DNA of 64,000 nt, taken from the NCBI GenBank assembly GCA_900544285.1, contig UQUT01000002.1:62001-126000 (forward strand). The letters are read 5' to 3'. Positions 1 through 8,788 of the stretch are shown piece after piece. The notes beneath the pieces were generated by a model that had not been told where the DNA came from, searched no databases, and worked only from the letters and a program-made list of their open reading frames with translations. This DNA comes from an uncultured Eubacterium sp. GTDB lineage: Bacteria; Bacillota; Clostridia; Oscillospirales; CAG-272. The stretch's first letter is position 1; each line of letters starts with the position of its first letter. Both the position numbers and the translations under genes were made by a program.

Positions 1-2
1 TA

Positions 3-263
3 ATCTATGACCGTCACGGTCTGCTTTCGGGCGACTGCGAAATCTGCCAAACCGAAGTTTTCTGGCATACGGTTCCGAAGCCAATCGTATATAAATATGC
101 AGACAAAGAAACGGTGAAAAAGCTGAAAAGCCTTGTGCGGAGCGGAAAATCATTCTCTTCGCTCTGGTATGGAAAGGATTTGAAAAATCCGAAGAGGCTG
201 TTTTTTGTCGCCGTGCACAACTTCCGTTATTACGGAAAATACAGAAAAAACGGAGATATATAA
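3..263 (+). CDS. C-terminal part of an unrecognised protein (5' end outside the window)
   Basis: An open frame enters from the left edge and runs 86 codons to a TAA at 261-263. The visible part is basic and aromatic, with a CEIC cysteine pair near its start and a lysine/tyrosine-rich end (HNFRYYGKYRKNGDI). I do not recognise a family. The stop codon directly abuts the ATG of the racemase gene, so the two are probably co-transcribed and translationally coupled. Codon use resembles its neighbours. Confidence 0.6.
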   Translation: MYDRHGLLSGDCEICQTEVFWHTVPKPIVYKYADKETVKKLKSLVRSGKSFSSLWYGKDLKNPKRLFFVAVHNFRYYGKYRKNGDI

Positions 264-995
264 ATGTCACATCCGAAGAAAGTTCTCGGAATTCTCGGCG
301 GGCTCGGGCCGCTTGCGGGCGTGTATTTTTATGAGCTTATAACAAAGCACACAAAAGCCCTTTGCGACCAGGATCATATCGACGTGATCGTCATAAGCGG
401 AGCGTCAACGCCGGACAGAACCGATTTTATAACGGGAAAAAGCAACGTCTCCCCGCTTCCGAAAATGAAGGAAGACGTCAGAAAGCTCGCCTCGGCGGGG
501 GCGGAAATAATCGCCGTTCCGTGCAACACCGCGCATTTCTTTTTCGACGAGCTTGACGCATCTTCCCCTGTACCCGTTCTGAACATTGTCCGCGAGACGG
601 CGGAGCATGCAAAGGCGAAGGGCGCAAAAAAGGTCGGAATTATGGCAACGGACGGCACAATTCTTTCCGGCTCTTACAGGCGCGAATGTGAGCGGCTCGG
701 AATGGAATACATCGTGCCGGACGATGACGGTCAGCGGTGGCTTACGGAGATAATTTACGGAAGCATAAAAGCGTCAGCCAAGCCCGACATGAACAAATTC
801 AATAAAATTGCGGAAGGACTCGTCGCCCGCGGTTGCGATTGTCTCATTCTCGGTTGCACAGAGCTTTCCCTTCTTCCGAAAGAACAGATGACGGAAAAAA
901 ATATAACCGTCGATTCGCTTTTCGTGCTTGCGAAAAACGCGATCACCATTTGCGGTGCAGTCCCCTTCGGGTTTGACGGAATATACAATACATAA
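264..995 (+). CDS. Aspartate/glutamate racemase family protein
   Basis: This 243-residue protein has the two-cysteine layout of cofactor-independent Asp/Glu racemases: the N-terminal GILGGLGPLAG loop, Cys87 in AVPCNTAH and Cys198 in LILGCTELSLL, the pair of acid/base residues that invert the alpha carbon. The length is normal for the family (about 230-250). GGAG at 252-255 lies eight bases before the ATG. The family includes aspartate, glutamate and broad-spectrum racemases, and the sequence does not decide between them. The next gene is a MurE-family ligase only 12 bases away, so supply of a D-amino acid for peptidoglycan or a related polymer is a reasonable inference. This gene is not clearly the housekeeping MurI. 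Confidence 0.85.
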   Translation: MSHPKKVLGILGGLGPLAGVYFYELITKHTKALCDQDHIDVIVISGASTPDRTDFITGKSNVSPLPKMKEDVRKLASAGAEIIAVPCNTAHFFFDELDASSPVPVLNIVRETAEHAKAKGAKKVGIMATDGTILSGSYRRECERLGMEYIVPDDDGQRWLTEIIYGSIKASAKPDMNKFNKIAEGLVARGCDCLILGCTELSLLPKEQMTEKNITVDSLFVLAKNAITICGAVPFGFDGIYNT

Positions 996-1007
996 AAGGA
1001 TGTGCAA

Positions 1008-2456
1008 ATGAAAAGTCTTTCCTCGCTTCTGAAAAATATCCCGCACAAAGCGGACGTCATCCCCGAAATTGAGATTTCCTCCGTGTGTTATAATTCAAAA
1101 AACGCTGCTTCCGGCTCGCTTTTTGTCTGCATAAGAGGCACAAGGGCAGACGGCCATGACTATGCGCAGAGCGCATATGACAGAGGCTCGCGGGCATTTC
1201 TCTGCGAAAGAAAACTCCCCCTCCCGCCTGACGCCGTCCAGATAATAACAGATGACTGTCGCGCCGCCCTTGCAGATGTTTCGGCGGAATTTTTCTCCCA
1301 TCCGGAAAAAGAAATAAAGGTAATCGGCATAACGGGAACAAAGGGAAAGTCGACCGTCGCCCATATGGTGCGCCACATTCTTGAGTCATCCGGCATAAAA
1401 ACGGGACTCATCGGCACATGTGGAATAACCGTCGGCGACAGGCACTATCCGACCGAAAACACAACGCCGGAAAGCTATGAGCTTTTCCGTGCGCTTCGTG
1501 AAATGGTTGATAACGATTGCAAATGCGCCGCAATCGAAGTCTCATCGCAGGCAATGCTCATGGGCAGGGTGCGCGGGATACCGTTTTTCGCCGCCGTGAT
1601 GACAAATCTCTCCCCCGACCACATCGGTCCCGGCGAGCACCCGGATTTTGAAAACTACAAGAACTGCAAAAAAGCGCTTTTCTCTCTTGCGGAAAATGCC
1701 GTCCTGAACGCCGATGACAGTTACTTCGGCGAATTTTCCGTCGCGGCAAGAAATGTCGTCACATACTCAATAAACTCCGAAAGCAATTTCCGTGCCACCG
1801 AGCTTTCGTCGCTTGAAAACACGTTGGGCAAAGGGTTTACCGTGATTCATAGCGGATTAACCACTCCCGCATGCGTGCCGTTTCCGGGCGACTTTTCGGT
1901 TTATAATTCACTCGCGGCAATCGCGACGTGTTCCCTTCTCGGGGTCGCCGTAAAAGCCTGCGCCGACGCCCTGCCGACCGTCTCCGTTCCCGGCAGATTC
2001 GAAACAGTGTCTATTCCCGGAAGCGCAACATTTGTCATTGACTATGCGCACAACGGCGAAAGTCTTGAAAAAGCGATTGACGCTCTGAAAGAATGTTCCC
2101 CTCTGCGGCTCATATGCCTGTTCGGCTCAGTCGGCTGTCGGACTCAACTCCGCCGTCGAAGCCTCGGGAAGGCGGCGTCGCAAGCCGATTTCTGCATAAT
2201 AACCAGCGACAATCCCGACACCGAAAATCCTGAAAAGATAATCGACGAAATTGCCGAAAATGTCACCGCACCATACACAAAATTTACTGGCAGAGAGGAT
2301 GCAATCCGCTATGCCGTCGAAATTTCGGAACCCGGCGATATCGTTCTTCTTGCGGGAAAGGGTCACGAAAACTATCAGCTTATAGACAGAAAAAAGCTCC
2401 CATTCGACGAACGGGAGCTTGTGATGAAGTATCTCGGAGAAAAGATAAAGGTCTGA
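1008..2456 (+). CDS. MurE-family UDP-N-acetylmuramyl peptide ligase with non-DAP substrate motif
   Basis: This is a Mur ligase of 482 residues. It has an N-terminal UDP-binding domain, an ATP P-loop GITGTKGKST at 107-116, the TTPES motif at 152-156 and a C-terminal ligase domain ending in GKGHENYQ. ATG 1008 is preferred over GTG 1002 because AAAAGGA ends seven bases before it. Classical meso-DAP-adding MurE enzymes carry a DNPR motif that binds the DAP carboxylate; here it reads DNPD (401-404). The preceding loop, usually CGGDRD-like, reads GSVGCRTQLRR (373-383). The added amino acid is therefore probably not meso-DAP, or the enzyme is a paralogue acting on another substrate. It sits next to an amino-acid racemase. 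Membership of the family is certain; the substrate is not. Confidence 0.85.
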   Translation: MKSLSSLLKNIPHKADVIPEIEISSVCYNSKNAASGSLFVCIRGTRADGHDYAQSAYDRGSRAFLCERKLPLPPDAVQIITDDCRAALADVSAEFFSHPEKEIKVIGITGTKGKSTVAHMVRHILESSGIKTGLIGTCGITVGDRHYPTENTTPESYELFRALREMVDNDCKCAAIEVSSQAMLMGRVRGIPFFAAVMTNLSPDHIGPGEHPDFENYKNCKKALFSLAENAVLNADDSYFGEFSVAARNVVTYSINSESNFRATELSSLENTLGKGFTVIHSGLTTPACVPFPGDFSVYNSLAAIATCSLLGVAVKACADALPTVSVPGRFETVSIPGSATFVIDYAHNGESLEKAIDALKECSPLRLICLFGSVGCRTQLRRRSLGKAASQADFCIITSDNPDTENPEKIIDEIAENVTAPYTKFTGREDAIRYAVEISEPGDIVLLAGKGHENYQLIDRKKLPFDERELVMKYLGEKIKV

Positions 2457-2460
2457 ACTT

Positions 2461-2490
2461 AAAACAGGGAAATCGGATTTCCCTGTTTTT
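2461..2490. terminator. Bidirectional terminator between convergent genes
   Basis: AAAACAGGGAAA and its complement TTTCCCTGTTTT form a 12-bp stem around a short loop, with T-runs on both strands. It ends the MurE operon on the plus strand. On the minus strand it lies just past the stop codon of the EamA gene, whose TAA starts at 2490. Confidence 0.85.
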
Positions 2491-3434
2491 TATGCCGTTT
2501 TTTCAGATTTATTTTCTTCTGTCGCCGGCTTTTTGGCAAAGAAACTCGGAATCTGCGCGAGAAGAACCGATACAAAGACCAATGCGCAGCCAATAAGCTC
2601 TCTGACACTCAGTCTTTCGTCAAGAATTATCCAGCCTGCAAGCGCAGAAAATACAGATTCAAGGCTGAGAACAATCGAAGCAACAGCGGGTTCTGCGTAT
2701 TTCTGACCGATTATCTGGAGCGTATATCCAACTCCGCTTGACATAATTCCCGCAAAGAAGAGTTCAAACTTGACAGAAAGCAAAGCCGAAGCATCGCCGC
2801 TGCCGGAAATTATCATTGCAATACACGAAAGCGCACCGCATACGACAAACTGAATAAATGAAAGGATAACCCCATCCGCGCGCGGGAAACACGAAACAGC
2901 GATTATATGAGCCGTATAACAAATGGCGCAGATGAGGAGGAAAATATCCGCCTTATATATTCCCGAAATGCCGCCCGAAAGGCAAAGCATATACATTCCG
3001 CCTATACACCCGACAACGGAGACCCACACAAGCGGATGAGACTTTTTCCCGAGGAACACCGCCACGACAGCAACCATTATGACATAAGTGGACGTTAAAA
3101 ATCCCGCTCTGCTCGACGCCGCAACTCCCTCAGGATACAGCTCTATGCCAAACTGCTGAAAATTCGTTGCGCTGAAGAGAACAATTCCGCATATAATTCC
3201 GCCGACAATCGTCTGTCTGCGCGAATACTCAATGGGATTTGCCGGTTTCTTTTTTATGTATATCAGCTTTCTTATTCCGATGACAATGAGCAAAAACAGC
3301 GCCGCGACAACAGACCTTCCCATGTTGAAAGTAAATGCGCTTACCGTTTCTGACGCCGATGTTTGCGCAACGAAAGCCGTGCCCCAGATGAGGGCGGTTA
3401 TGAGCAATATAAGACTTCCCTTTACATTTTTCAT
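2490..3434 (-). CDS. EamA/DMT-superfamily membrane transporter
   Basis: The 314-residue protein is very hydrophobic, with about ten predicted membrane segments arranged as two EamA repeats: an N-terminal repeat starting with LILLITALIWGTAF and a C-terminal one ending in the GWIILDERLSVRELIGCALVF pattern typical of drug/metabolite transporters. It probably exports a small metabolite, but members vary so widely that no substrate can be given. It is a single-gene unit with its own promoter (3477-3505) and a GAGGAAA ribosome site. The C-terminus is a short charged tail. Confidence 0.85.
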   Translation of the reverse strand: MKNVKGSLILLITALIWGTAFVAQTSASETVSAFTFNMGRSVVAALFLLIVIGIRKLIYIKKKPANPIEYSRRQTIVGGIICGIVLFSATNFQQFGIELYPEGVAASSRAGFLTSTYVIMVAVVAVFLGKKSHPLVWVSVVGCIGGMYMLCLSGGISGIYKADIFLLICAICYTAHIIAVSCFPRADGVILSFIQFVVCGALSCIAMIISGSGDASALLSVKFELFFAGIMSSGVGYTLQIIGQKYAEPAVASIVLSLESVFSALAGWIILDERLSVRELIGCALVFVSVLLAQIPSFFAKKPATEENKSEKTA

Positions 3435-3476
3435 TATGATTTCCTCTTAAAAAAACTGTGCCATGCGGCATTTGGT

Positions 3477-3505
3477 ATTTTAATATATTTTGTCGACTTT
3501 TGCAA
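3477..3505 (-). promoter_or_regulatory. Sigma-A promoter for the EamA gene
   Basis: On the minus strand TTGCAA (3505-3500) and TAAAAT (3482-3477) are separated by exactly 17 bases, about 45 bases upstream of the start codon. Confidence 0.55.
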
Positions 3506-3528
3506 GAGGTTTTTCCCTTTTCAAAAGA

Positions 3529-3560
3529 AATTCCTGCCTGCTGTATCGCAGGCAGGAATT
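3529..3560 (-). terminator. Terminator of the bmpA-nup ABC operon
   Basis: AATTCCTGCCTG pairs with CAGGCAGGAATT as a perfect 12-bp stem with an eight-base loop, followed on the minus strand by TTCTTTT. It lies 20 bases after the last permease gene. Confidence 0.8.
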
Positions 3561-3580
3561 TTTTGTGCCAAATCAGCCCC

Positions 3581-4534
3581 TTATCTCTGACCCTTGTCGT
3601 AAGGTATGCCTTCCGCCTTCGGCGCGCGTGACTTCTTGGATGTAAACGCGAGGACGATAAGCGAAATGATGTAAGGCATCATTGTGTATATCTGACCCGG
3701 TATTTTGAGCGACGCAAGCACCGGTATTGCTTCTTTTACGTTTGAAAGTGCTCTGAAAACACCGAAAAGCAACGCCGCAAGCGCAATTCTCGTCGGCTTC
3801 CATTGACCGAAAATCATAACGGCAAGCGCAAGGAAGCCGAAGCCGGCAACGCCCTCTTCAAACTTCCATTCGCTGGCGCCCGCTGTGATATATGAAAGTC
3901 CGCCTATGCCGCCGAGAGCACCGGAAATAAGCACGCCGGCGTATCTCATTGCGTAAACATTTATACCGACGCTCGCCGCCGCCTGCGGATATTCTCCGCA
4001 AGCCATGAGTCGAAGTCCGAACTTGGTTTTATAAAGCGTTACATACGCCGCCACAAGCAAAATGACTGTTATAATCGCAAACCAGCTGAGCTCAAAATAT
4101 TTGCCGATCCTTATCATAAACGCTTCCTTCGGCTTGATATACTCAATAACAGAAGAAACGTTTCCGGCACTTTTCGATGTGTTTATCGCCTTGATTATTA
4201 CGGTTGCCGCCGCTGTTGCGAGCATGTTCATCGCCGTGCCGACGATTGTCTGGTCGGCATTGAAATTGATACATGCAACGGCAAGCAAAAGCGAATAAAC
4301 CATACCGAATATGACCGCCATGAGTATAGAAACAAGGATTATCATAAATGCGGAGGAATTCGGGAAGTGCTCAGCAATATATCTCATGGAAAGCGCGCCG
4401 CCCATTCCGCCGACGACCATTATGCCTTCAAGGCCGAGGTTGATAACGCCCGAATGTTCCGAAAAGCACCCACCGAGAGCAACGAGTATCAGTACCGACG
4501 CAAAAAACAAAGTGTATTGCAAAAGTAATGTCAT
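3581..4534 (-). CDS. nupQ: Nucleoside-type ABC transporter, second permease (NupQ-like)
   Basis: The 317-residue inner-membrane permease belongs to the BPD_transp_2 family. It contains the GLNLGLEGIMVVGG-like loop (INLGLEGIMVVGG) and the ACGEYPQAAASVGINVYAMRY coupling segment seen in permeases that work with BMP-type binding proteins. It is the last gene of the operon. Its ATG overlaps the stop of the first permease (ATGA at 4531-4534), which indicates coupled 1:1 synthesis of the two halves of the channel. Substrates of characterised relatives are nucleosides (Bacillus and lactococcal Nup/Bmp systems); purine nucleosides are likely but not proven here. Confidence 0.85.
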   Translation of the reverse strand: MTLLLQYTLFFASVLILVALGGCFSEHSGVINLGLEGIMVVGGMGGALSMRYIAEHFPNSSAFMIILVSILMAVIFGMVYSLLLAVACINFNADQTIVGTAMNMLATAAATVIIKAINTSKSAGNVSSVIEYIKPKEAFMIRIGKYFELSWFAIITVILLVAAYVTLYKTKFGLRLMACGEYPQAAASVGINVYAMRYAGVLISGALGGIGGLSYITAGASEWKFEEGVAGFGFLALAVMIFGQWKPTRIALAALLFGVFRALSNVKEAIPVLASLKIPGQIYTMMPYIISLIVLAFTSKKSRAPKAEGIPYDKGQR

Positions 4535-5715
4535 TTATCGTCGCCCCCTTTCTCGCGGTCTTCGGTTGTCACATTTTCCGAGGTGACTTCGCCCGAGGCT
4601 TTTTCAGCCTCCGCTCTTTCCGCCGCCTCTTCTCTCTTTGCAATAATCCTCTTCATAACGTGCTTCATGAAGAATACAAAGCCACAGAGGTAAATGATTA
4701 TTGCCGAAACAAGGTCGGCTATCTGTGCGCTGTAAACCGTGAGGTCAACCATGCCGCCGCCCTCGGTTATGTGCTGAATGAAGTATGAGGAGAATATCGC
4801 GCCTATCGGGCTGAGTCCTCCGAGGAACGCCGCCGCGATACCGCTGAAGCCCATTGCAGGCACAGATGACTGACTGCAGTTCCACTGCTCAATTCCCGTC
4901 AGATAGAACATTGCCGCGCCGAGACCGGCGATTGCGCCGCCTATCGAAAGGGTGATTATCATGTTTCTCTTCTCCGCCATACCGCAATATTTCGCAGCAT
5001 GCTTGTTGTAACCCGTTGCCTTCAGCTCATAGCCGAATTTTGTTTTTTCAAGCACAACCCAGACAACAATCGCAACAAGAATTGAAATCGGTATTGCAAT
5101 TGTGACATATTTGTTTTCGCTGAAGAGTTTATCAAGCCCGAGCGAAGGAATTATCGCGTTTCTGTTCACAGAAGCAAGATTTTTCGTATAAGGGCTCGTA
5201 TCCTCTTTTACTCTTGTGAGAAGCATGTTCATACAGTAAAGAGAGATCCAGTTCAGCATTATTCCGCTGATAACCTCGTTTACGTTGCAATATGCTTTGA
5301 GCACGCCACTTATCGTCCCGAGAACTGCACCTCCGAGAGCGGCAATTATTATGCAGGCCCACCAAGGCAGGTTCCATGCAAGTGCCGCATAAAGTGCCAT
5401 TCCGGCGCCGATTGCATACTGTCCCGCCGCGCCGATGTTGAAAAGTCCGACCTTATAGCAAAACAGTATCGAAAGCGAGCAAAGAACGAGCGGAGCCGTT
5501 TTGACAAGCGTACTTCCGAAATATTTAAGTCTCATTGAGTGCGATTTATATGTCAGGAAGTTCTTGACCATGTCAAGTATCGCTTTTCCCGCGCCGGCAG
5601 GATTTATGCACAAAAGCACGATAAATCCGATGAGAAGTCCGAGTACGACGCAAATAAGCGACGCTATTATAGCCTGACCGCCTTCGCTTTTAAGAAAAGA
5701 TTTCTTTTTATTCAT
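4531..5715 (-). CDS. nupP: Nucleoside-type ABC transporter, first permease (NupP-like)
   Basis: The 394-residue permease of the BPD_transp_2 family has an NIGAAGQYAIGAG motif, a coupling-helix segment ELKATGYNKHAAKYCGM and FLGGLSPIGAIFSS near the end. It is longer than its partner because of an N-terminal membrane hairpin and an acidic, Glu-rich C-terminal tail of about 45 residues (REEAAERAEAEKAS). Its ATG overlaps the ATPase stop (5712-5715) and its stop overlaps the next permease start, so the three genes are tightly coupled. Confidence 0.87.
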   Translation of the reverse strand: MNKKKSFLKSEGGQAIIASLICVVLGLLIGFIVLLCINPAGAGKAILDMVKNFLTYKSHSMRLKYFGSTLVKTAPLVLCSLSILFCYKVGLFNIGAAGQYAIGAGMALYAALAWNLPWWACIIIAALGGAVLGTISGVLKAYCNVNEVISGIMLNWISLYCMNMLLTRVKEDTSPYTKNLASVNRNAIIPSLGLDKLFSENKYVTIAIPISILVAIVVWVVLEKTKFGYELKATGYNKHAAKYCGMAEKRNMIITLSIGGAIAGLGAAMFYLTGIEQWNCSQSSVPAMGFSGIAAAFLGGLSPIGAIFSSYFIQHITEGGGMVDLTVYSAQIADLVSAIIIYLCGFVFFMKHVMKRIIAKREEAAERAEAEKASGEVTSENVTTEDREKGGDDK

Positions 5716-7256
5716 GCCTTGTGACCTCCTCTCTTCGCACCCGCCATATAAAGACCGAGCTCTTCCGTCGTTGTGGTTTTCGGGTCAAGCTCGCCGACGA
5801 TTTCCCCTTCATACATGACGAGAATTCTGTCCGGAACGCTCATGACCTCTTCAAGCTCAAGCGATACCAGAAGCACCGCTTTTCCCTGATTGCGTATTTC
5901 AACGAGCTTTTTGTGTATGAACTCTATCGCGCCGACGTCAAGACCTCTTGTCGGCTGAACGGCAACAAGAAGCTCGGGATTTTTGTCTATCTCTCGCGCG
6001 ACGATTGCCTTCTGCTGGTTACCGCCAGACATACTTCTTGCCGCGGTCACAGAGCCCTGCCCCGAACGTATGTCAAACTGTTCTATCAGCGATTCCGAAT
6101 ATTTTCTGATGTTGTCTTTCTTCAAAAAGCCGAATTTACTTGTGAACTCCGGCTCGAAATATCTCTGAAGAACCATGTTTTCTTCAAGCGAATAGTCAAG
6201 CACAAGCCCGTGCTTGTGTCTGTCCTCGGGAATATGGCTCATTCCGGACGTATTGCGTTTTCTTATCGACGAATGGGTTATGTCCTCGCCGCAAAGCGTA
6301 ACCTTTCCACTCTTTACGTGTTCAAGTCCCGTTATACCATATACAAGCTCTGTCTGACCGTTTCCGTCAATTCCCGCAATGCAGACAATTTCACCGCCGC
6401 GGACGTCAAACGAAACATTCTTCACGGCGTCCTTCTTGTGGAGCCTGCTCGCTACTGTCAGGTTTTCAACGGAAAGGACAACGTCTCCCGGTTTCATGTC
6501 CTCTTTGTGGACGGTAAGCTCGACGTCGCGTCCGACCATCATTCGCGAAAGCAGTTCCTTTGTCGTGTCCTTTATGTCGACCGTGCCGATATATTTTCCC
6601 CTGCGCAGAACAGTGCACCTGTCTGCGACCTCCATGATTTCGTTGAGCTTATGAGAGATAAAGAGGATTGATTTTCCCTCTTTTGCGAGTCCGCGCATTA
6701 TCTGCATGAGCTCTTCGATTTCCTGCGGAGTGAGAACGGCAGTCGGCTCATCGAAAATAAGTATTTCGTTATCACGATAAAGCATTTTGAGGATTTCCGT
6801 CCTCTGCTGCATGCCGACGGTTATATCCTCTATTTTTGCGTCCGGATCAACCGCAAGACCGTACTTTTCCGAAAGCGCGAGCACTTTTTCCCTCGCCTCT
6901 TTCTTTTTTATAAACCCGAATTTATTCGGTTCAACGCCCAAAATTATGTTATCAAGAACGGAAAAACATTCAACAAGCTTGAAATGCTGGTGTACCATTC
7001 CTATACCGAGAGCATTTGCGTCGTTCGGGTCGTTTATTTTAACGGGCACTCCGTCCTTTAAGATTTCTCCTTCCTCGGGCTGATAAAGTCCGAAAAGGAC
7101 GCTCATCAGAGTCGATTTTCCCGCGCCGTTTTCGCCGAGGAGCGCATGAATCTCTCCCCTTCTGAGCCCGAGCGTTATGTTGTCATTTGCGATTATGCCG
7201 GGGAAACGCTTGGTTATGTTCCGCATTTCAATCGCATATGGTTGCTTTGTATCCAT
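5712..7256 (-). CDS. nupO: ABC transporter ATPase with two nucleotide-binding domains (NupO-like)
   Basis: The 514-residue cytoplasmic ATPase contains two ABC domains. The first has Walker A GENGAGKST and Walker B ILIFDEPTAVLTP, with a modified signature VGMQQ. The second has a degenerate Walker A (GIDGNGQTE), an intact SMSGGNQQK signature and LLVAVQPTRGLD in place of a standard Walker B. This asymmetric layout is usual for the RbsA/NupO/YufO class of sugar and nucleoside importers. It powers the two permeases encoded immediately downstream. It is separated from bmpA by a stem-loop at 7318-7341. Confidence 0.9.
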   Translation of the reverse strand: MDTKQPYAIEMRNITKRFPGIIANDNITLGLRRGEIHALLGENGAGKSTLMSVLFGLYQPEEGEILKDGVPVKINDPNDANALGIGMVHQHFKLVECFSVLDNIILGVEPNKFGFIKKKEAREKVLALSEKYGLAVDPDAKIEDITVGMQQRTEILKMLYRDNEILIFDEPTAVLTPQEIEELMQIMRGLAKEGKSILFISHKLNEIMEVADRCTVLRRGKYIGTVDIKDTTKELLSRMMVGRDVELTVHKEDMKPGDVVLSVENLTVASRLHKKDAVKNVSFDVRGGEIVCIAGIDGNGQTELVYGITGLEHVKSGKVTLCGEDITHSSIRKRNTSGMSHIPEDRHKHGLVLDYSLEENMVLQRYFEPEFTSKFGFLKKDNIRKYSESLIEQFDIRSGQGSVTAARSMSGGNQQKAIVAREIDKNPELLVAVQPTRGLDVGAIEFIHKKLVEIRNQGKAVLLVSLELEEVMSVPDRILVMYEGEIVGELDPKTTTTEELGLYMAGAKRGGHKA

Positions 7257-7317
7257 TGAATCAGCTCCTTTTAAGCAGATTTTTATTTTATCAAAAAGGC
7301 TTCATATAATAAACAAA

Positions 7318-7341
7318 CGGGGGTGTTTTTTGACACCCCCG
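7318..7341 (-). terminator. Intercistronic stem-loop between bmpA and nupO
   Basis: CGGGGGTG and CACCCCCG form a perfect 8-bp stem with an eight-base loop. On the minus strand it is followed by TTTGTTTATT. It lies inside the operon and so probably works as a partial terminator or 3' stabiliser, giving more binding protein than transporter. Confidence 0.7.
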
Positions 7342-7401
7342 TGTCTTTTTTCATGTACCTGCGCACATAAAGGTAGTCAATGCTTTATGCTGTTCAGTAT
7401 A

Positions 7402-8589
7402 TTACTTTATCTGACCCTGATTGTCAACTGTAGCGTTTGTTGTTGTGGGCATAACCTTTGTATCGCTGGAGTTGGATACCTTGACTGTGCCGTCGAACAT
7501 AGCCTTAACAAGAGCCTTATAATCGTTCTGTGTGAACTTGCCTTCTGCCCACTGCGTGGAATCCATCGGGATCTGAACGTAGTTTGCTGTGGGATCTTCG
7601 CCGCTTACAAGTCCGAGAGTCGAAATCTTGCCTGCGTAGTTCTTCCAGTTGTCGTTGAGGATGATGTCCTTAAGAGTGTCCTTCGTTGTGGGAGCAAGAC
7701 CCTTCATAGCGGAAGTAACTGTTATGCCTTCGCCGTATTTGCCGTCGATGATAGCTTTCTGGTCAACGTCAACGCCGATAACCTTGCCGCTGAACTTCTT
7801 TGCTGCTTCTGCTGCGGATGTATAGATACCGCCGCCGCAAGCGAATACGATTTCCGTTCCGCCCTGATACCATGTTTCCATCTTTGCCGTGATGTCCGCG
7901 TCGCCGCTGAACTTACCGCCGTAAACATAGTTGATGGCAACTGTTGTGTTCAGTTCTTTTGCAGCTGCGTCAGCGCCCTGAACAAAACCGTAACCGTAAC
8001 GAACAACTGCGGGAACCGCCATACCGCCGAGGAAGCCGAGCTTTGTATAGCCTAGCTTAACTGCTGCGTAGCCTGCCATATAGCCGCAGAGCTCTTCCTG
8101 ATAGATAGCGCAGTAAACGTTGGACATATCAACATACTTGGAAAGATCCCAGTTGTCGGGGTTATAGTCATACTTCTCGCCCTTAGCTGTAACGCCTGCT
8201 TCGAGAAGGTCGCCCTTTGCAACGTCAAGAGCGAAGAACTTAACGTCCTTGTTCTTGGGGGCTGTCTCAACGATAGCGCCTGCAAAAGCATATCCGGGCA
8301 TAACGATTACGTCAAAGCCTTCGCTGATAGCCTTTTCGATCATGGCAACACGGGATTCTGTGTTGTCACCTGTGGGTTTGAAGTATTTCTTTTCAATTTT
8401 GTTTTCGTCACAGAAAGCTACAACAGCTTCCCATGTTGTCTGGTTGAAGGACTCGTCTGTGATGTCGCCGTAGTCAGTTATCATCGCAACTTTTGTACCT
8501 GTCTTGGTGTCGTCTTTTCCGCAGCCGACCAAAACAAAGCAGCAGAGAGCCATTGAAACTGCCAAAATGATTGAAATAAACTTTTTCAT
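7402..8589 (-). CDS. bmpA: BMP-family substrate-binding lipoprotein
   Basis: The 395-residue protein has a lipoprotein signal peptide: MKKF, a hydrophobic stretch, then the lipobox LVGC with Cys24 as the lipidated residue. After it comes a PBP1-like BMP domain beginning KVAMITDYGDITDESFNQ, a hallmark of BmpA/PnrA/Med nucleoside-binding proteins. The ATG at 8589 is chosen over upstream in-frame codons because GGAGG lies about ten bases before it and the signal peptide starts there. It captures the substrate at the outer membrane face and delivers it to the NupPQ channel. A sigma-A promoter is visible upstream. Confidence 0.9.
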   Translation of the reverse strand: MKKFISIILAVSMALCCFVLVGCGKDDTKTGTKVAMITDYGDITDESFNQTTWEAVVAFCDENKIEKKYFKPTGDNTESRVAMIEKAISEGFDVIVMPGYAFAGAIVETAPKNKDVKFFALDVAKGDLLEAGVTAKGEKYDYNPDNWDLSKYVDMSNVYCAIYQEELCGYMAGYAAVKLGYTKLGFLGGMAVPAVVRYGYGFVQGADAAAKELNTTVAINYVYGGKFSGDADITAKMETWYQGGTEIVFACGGGIYTSAAEAAKKFSGKVIGVDVDQKAIIDGKYGEGITVTSAMKGLAPTTKDTLKDIILNDNWKNYAGKISTLGLVSGEDPTANYVQIPMDSTQWAEGKFTQNDYKALVKAMFDGTVKVSNSSDTKVMPTTTNATVDNQGQIK

Positions 8590-8642
8590 TTGAATGAAGC
8601 CTCCGTTTTTTGTTTGTTTTCGGTTAGTTATTAACCTTGTAT

Positions 8643-8671
8643 ATTGTATCACGTCATTTGTAAAAAATCAA
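8643..8671 (-). promoter_or_regulatory. Sigma-A promoter for the bmpA-nup operon
   Basis: Minus-strand TTGATT (8671-8666) and TACAAT (8648-8643) are spaced by 17 bases, 54 bases ahead of the bmpA start. A palindrome, TTGGCTT-TTT-AAGCCAA (8701-8717), lies about 30 bases upstream of the -35 box and could be an operator. Confidence 0.6.
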
Positions 8672-8740
8672 TAAAATATTCATACTTTTTTCTTATTTTT
8701 TTGGCTTTTTAAGCCAACACGTCAACTTGCACTAAAAGCA

Positions 8741-8777
8741 AAACGCTCCTTTGGGCAATTTGCCGAAAAGAGCGCTT
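8741..8777 (-). terminator. Terminator of the GH27/Cys-rich protein unit
   Basis: AAGCGCTC and GAGCGTTT form the outer stem (one G-U pair). Inside it a second palindrome GGCAA-A-TTGCC can pair. On the minus strand TTTTGCTTTT follows. It lies 12 bases after the stop of the small gene. Confidence 0.6.
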
Positions 8778-8788
8778 GTATGTTTGTA

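Noticed and set aside
5721..6671. 316-codon open frame on the plus strand inside the ABC ATPase gene
   Set aside because: Antisense to a clear ATPase with intact motifs; composition is not protein-like and no family is recognised.
7177..8055. 292-codon open frame on the plus strand opposite bmpA
   Set aside because: Mostly antisense to bmpA and rich in Cys, Phe and Leu through complementary codons; no start signals.
8590..8788. Purine riboswitch upstream of the nucleoside importer
   Set aside because: The leader from the promoter to bmpA is only about 50 bases, too short for a purine aptamer, and no matching conserved loops are visible.
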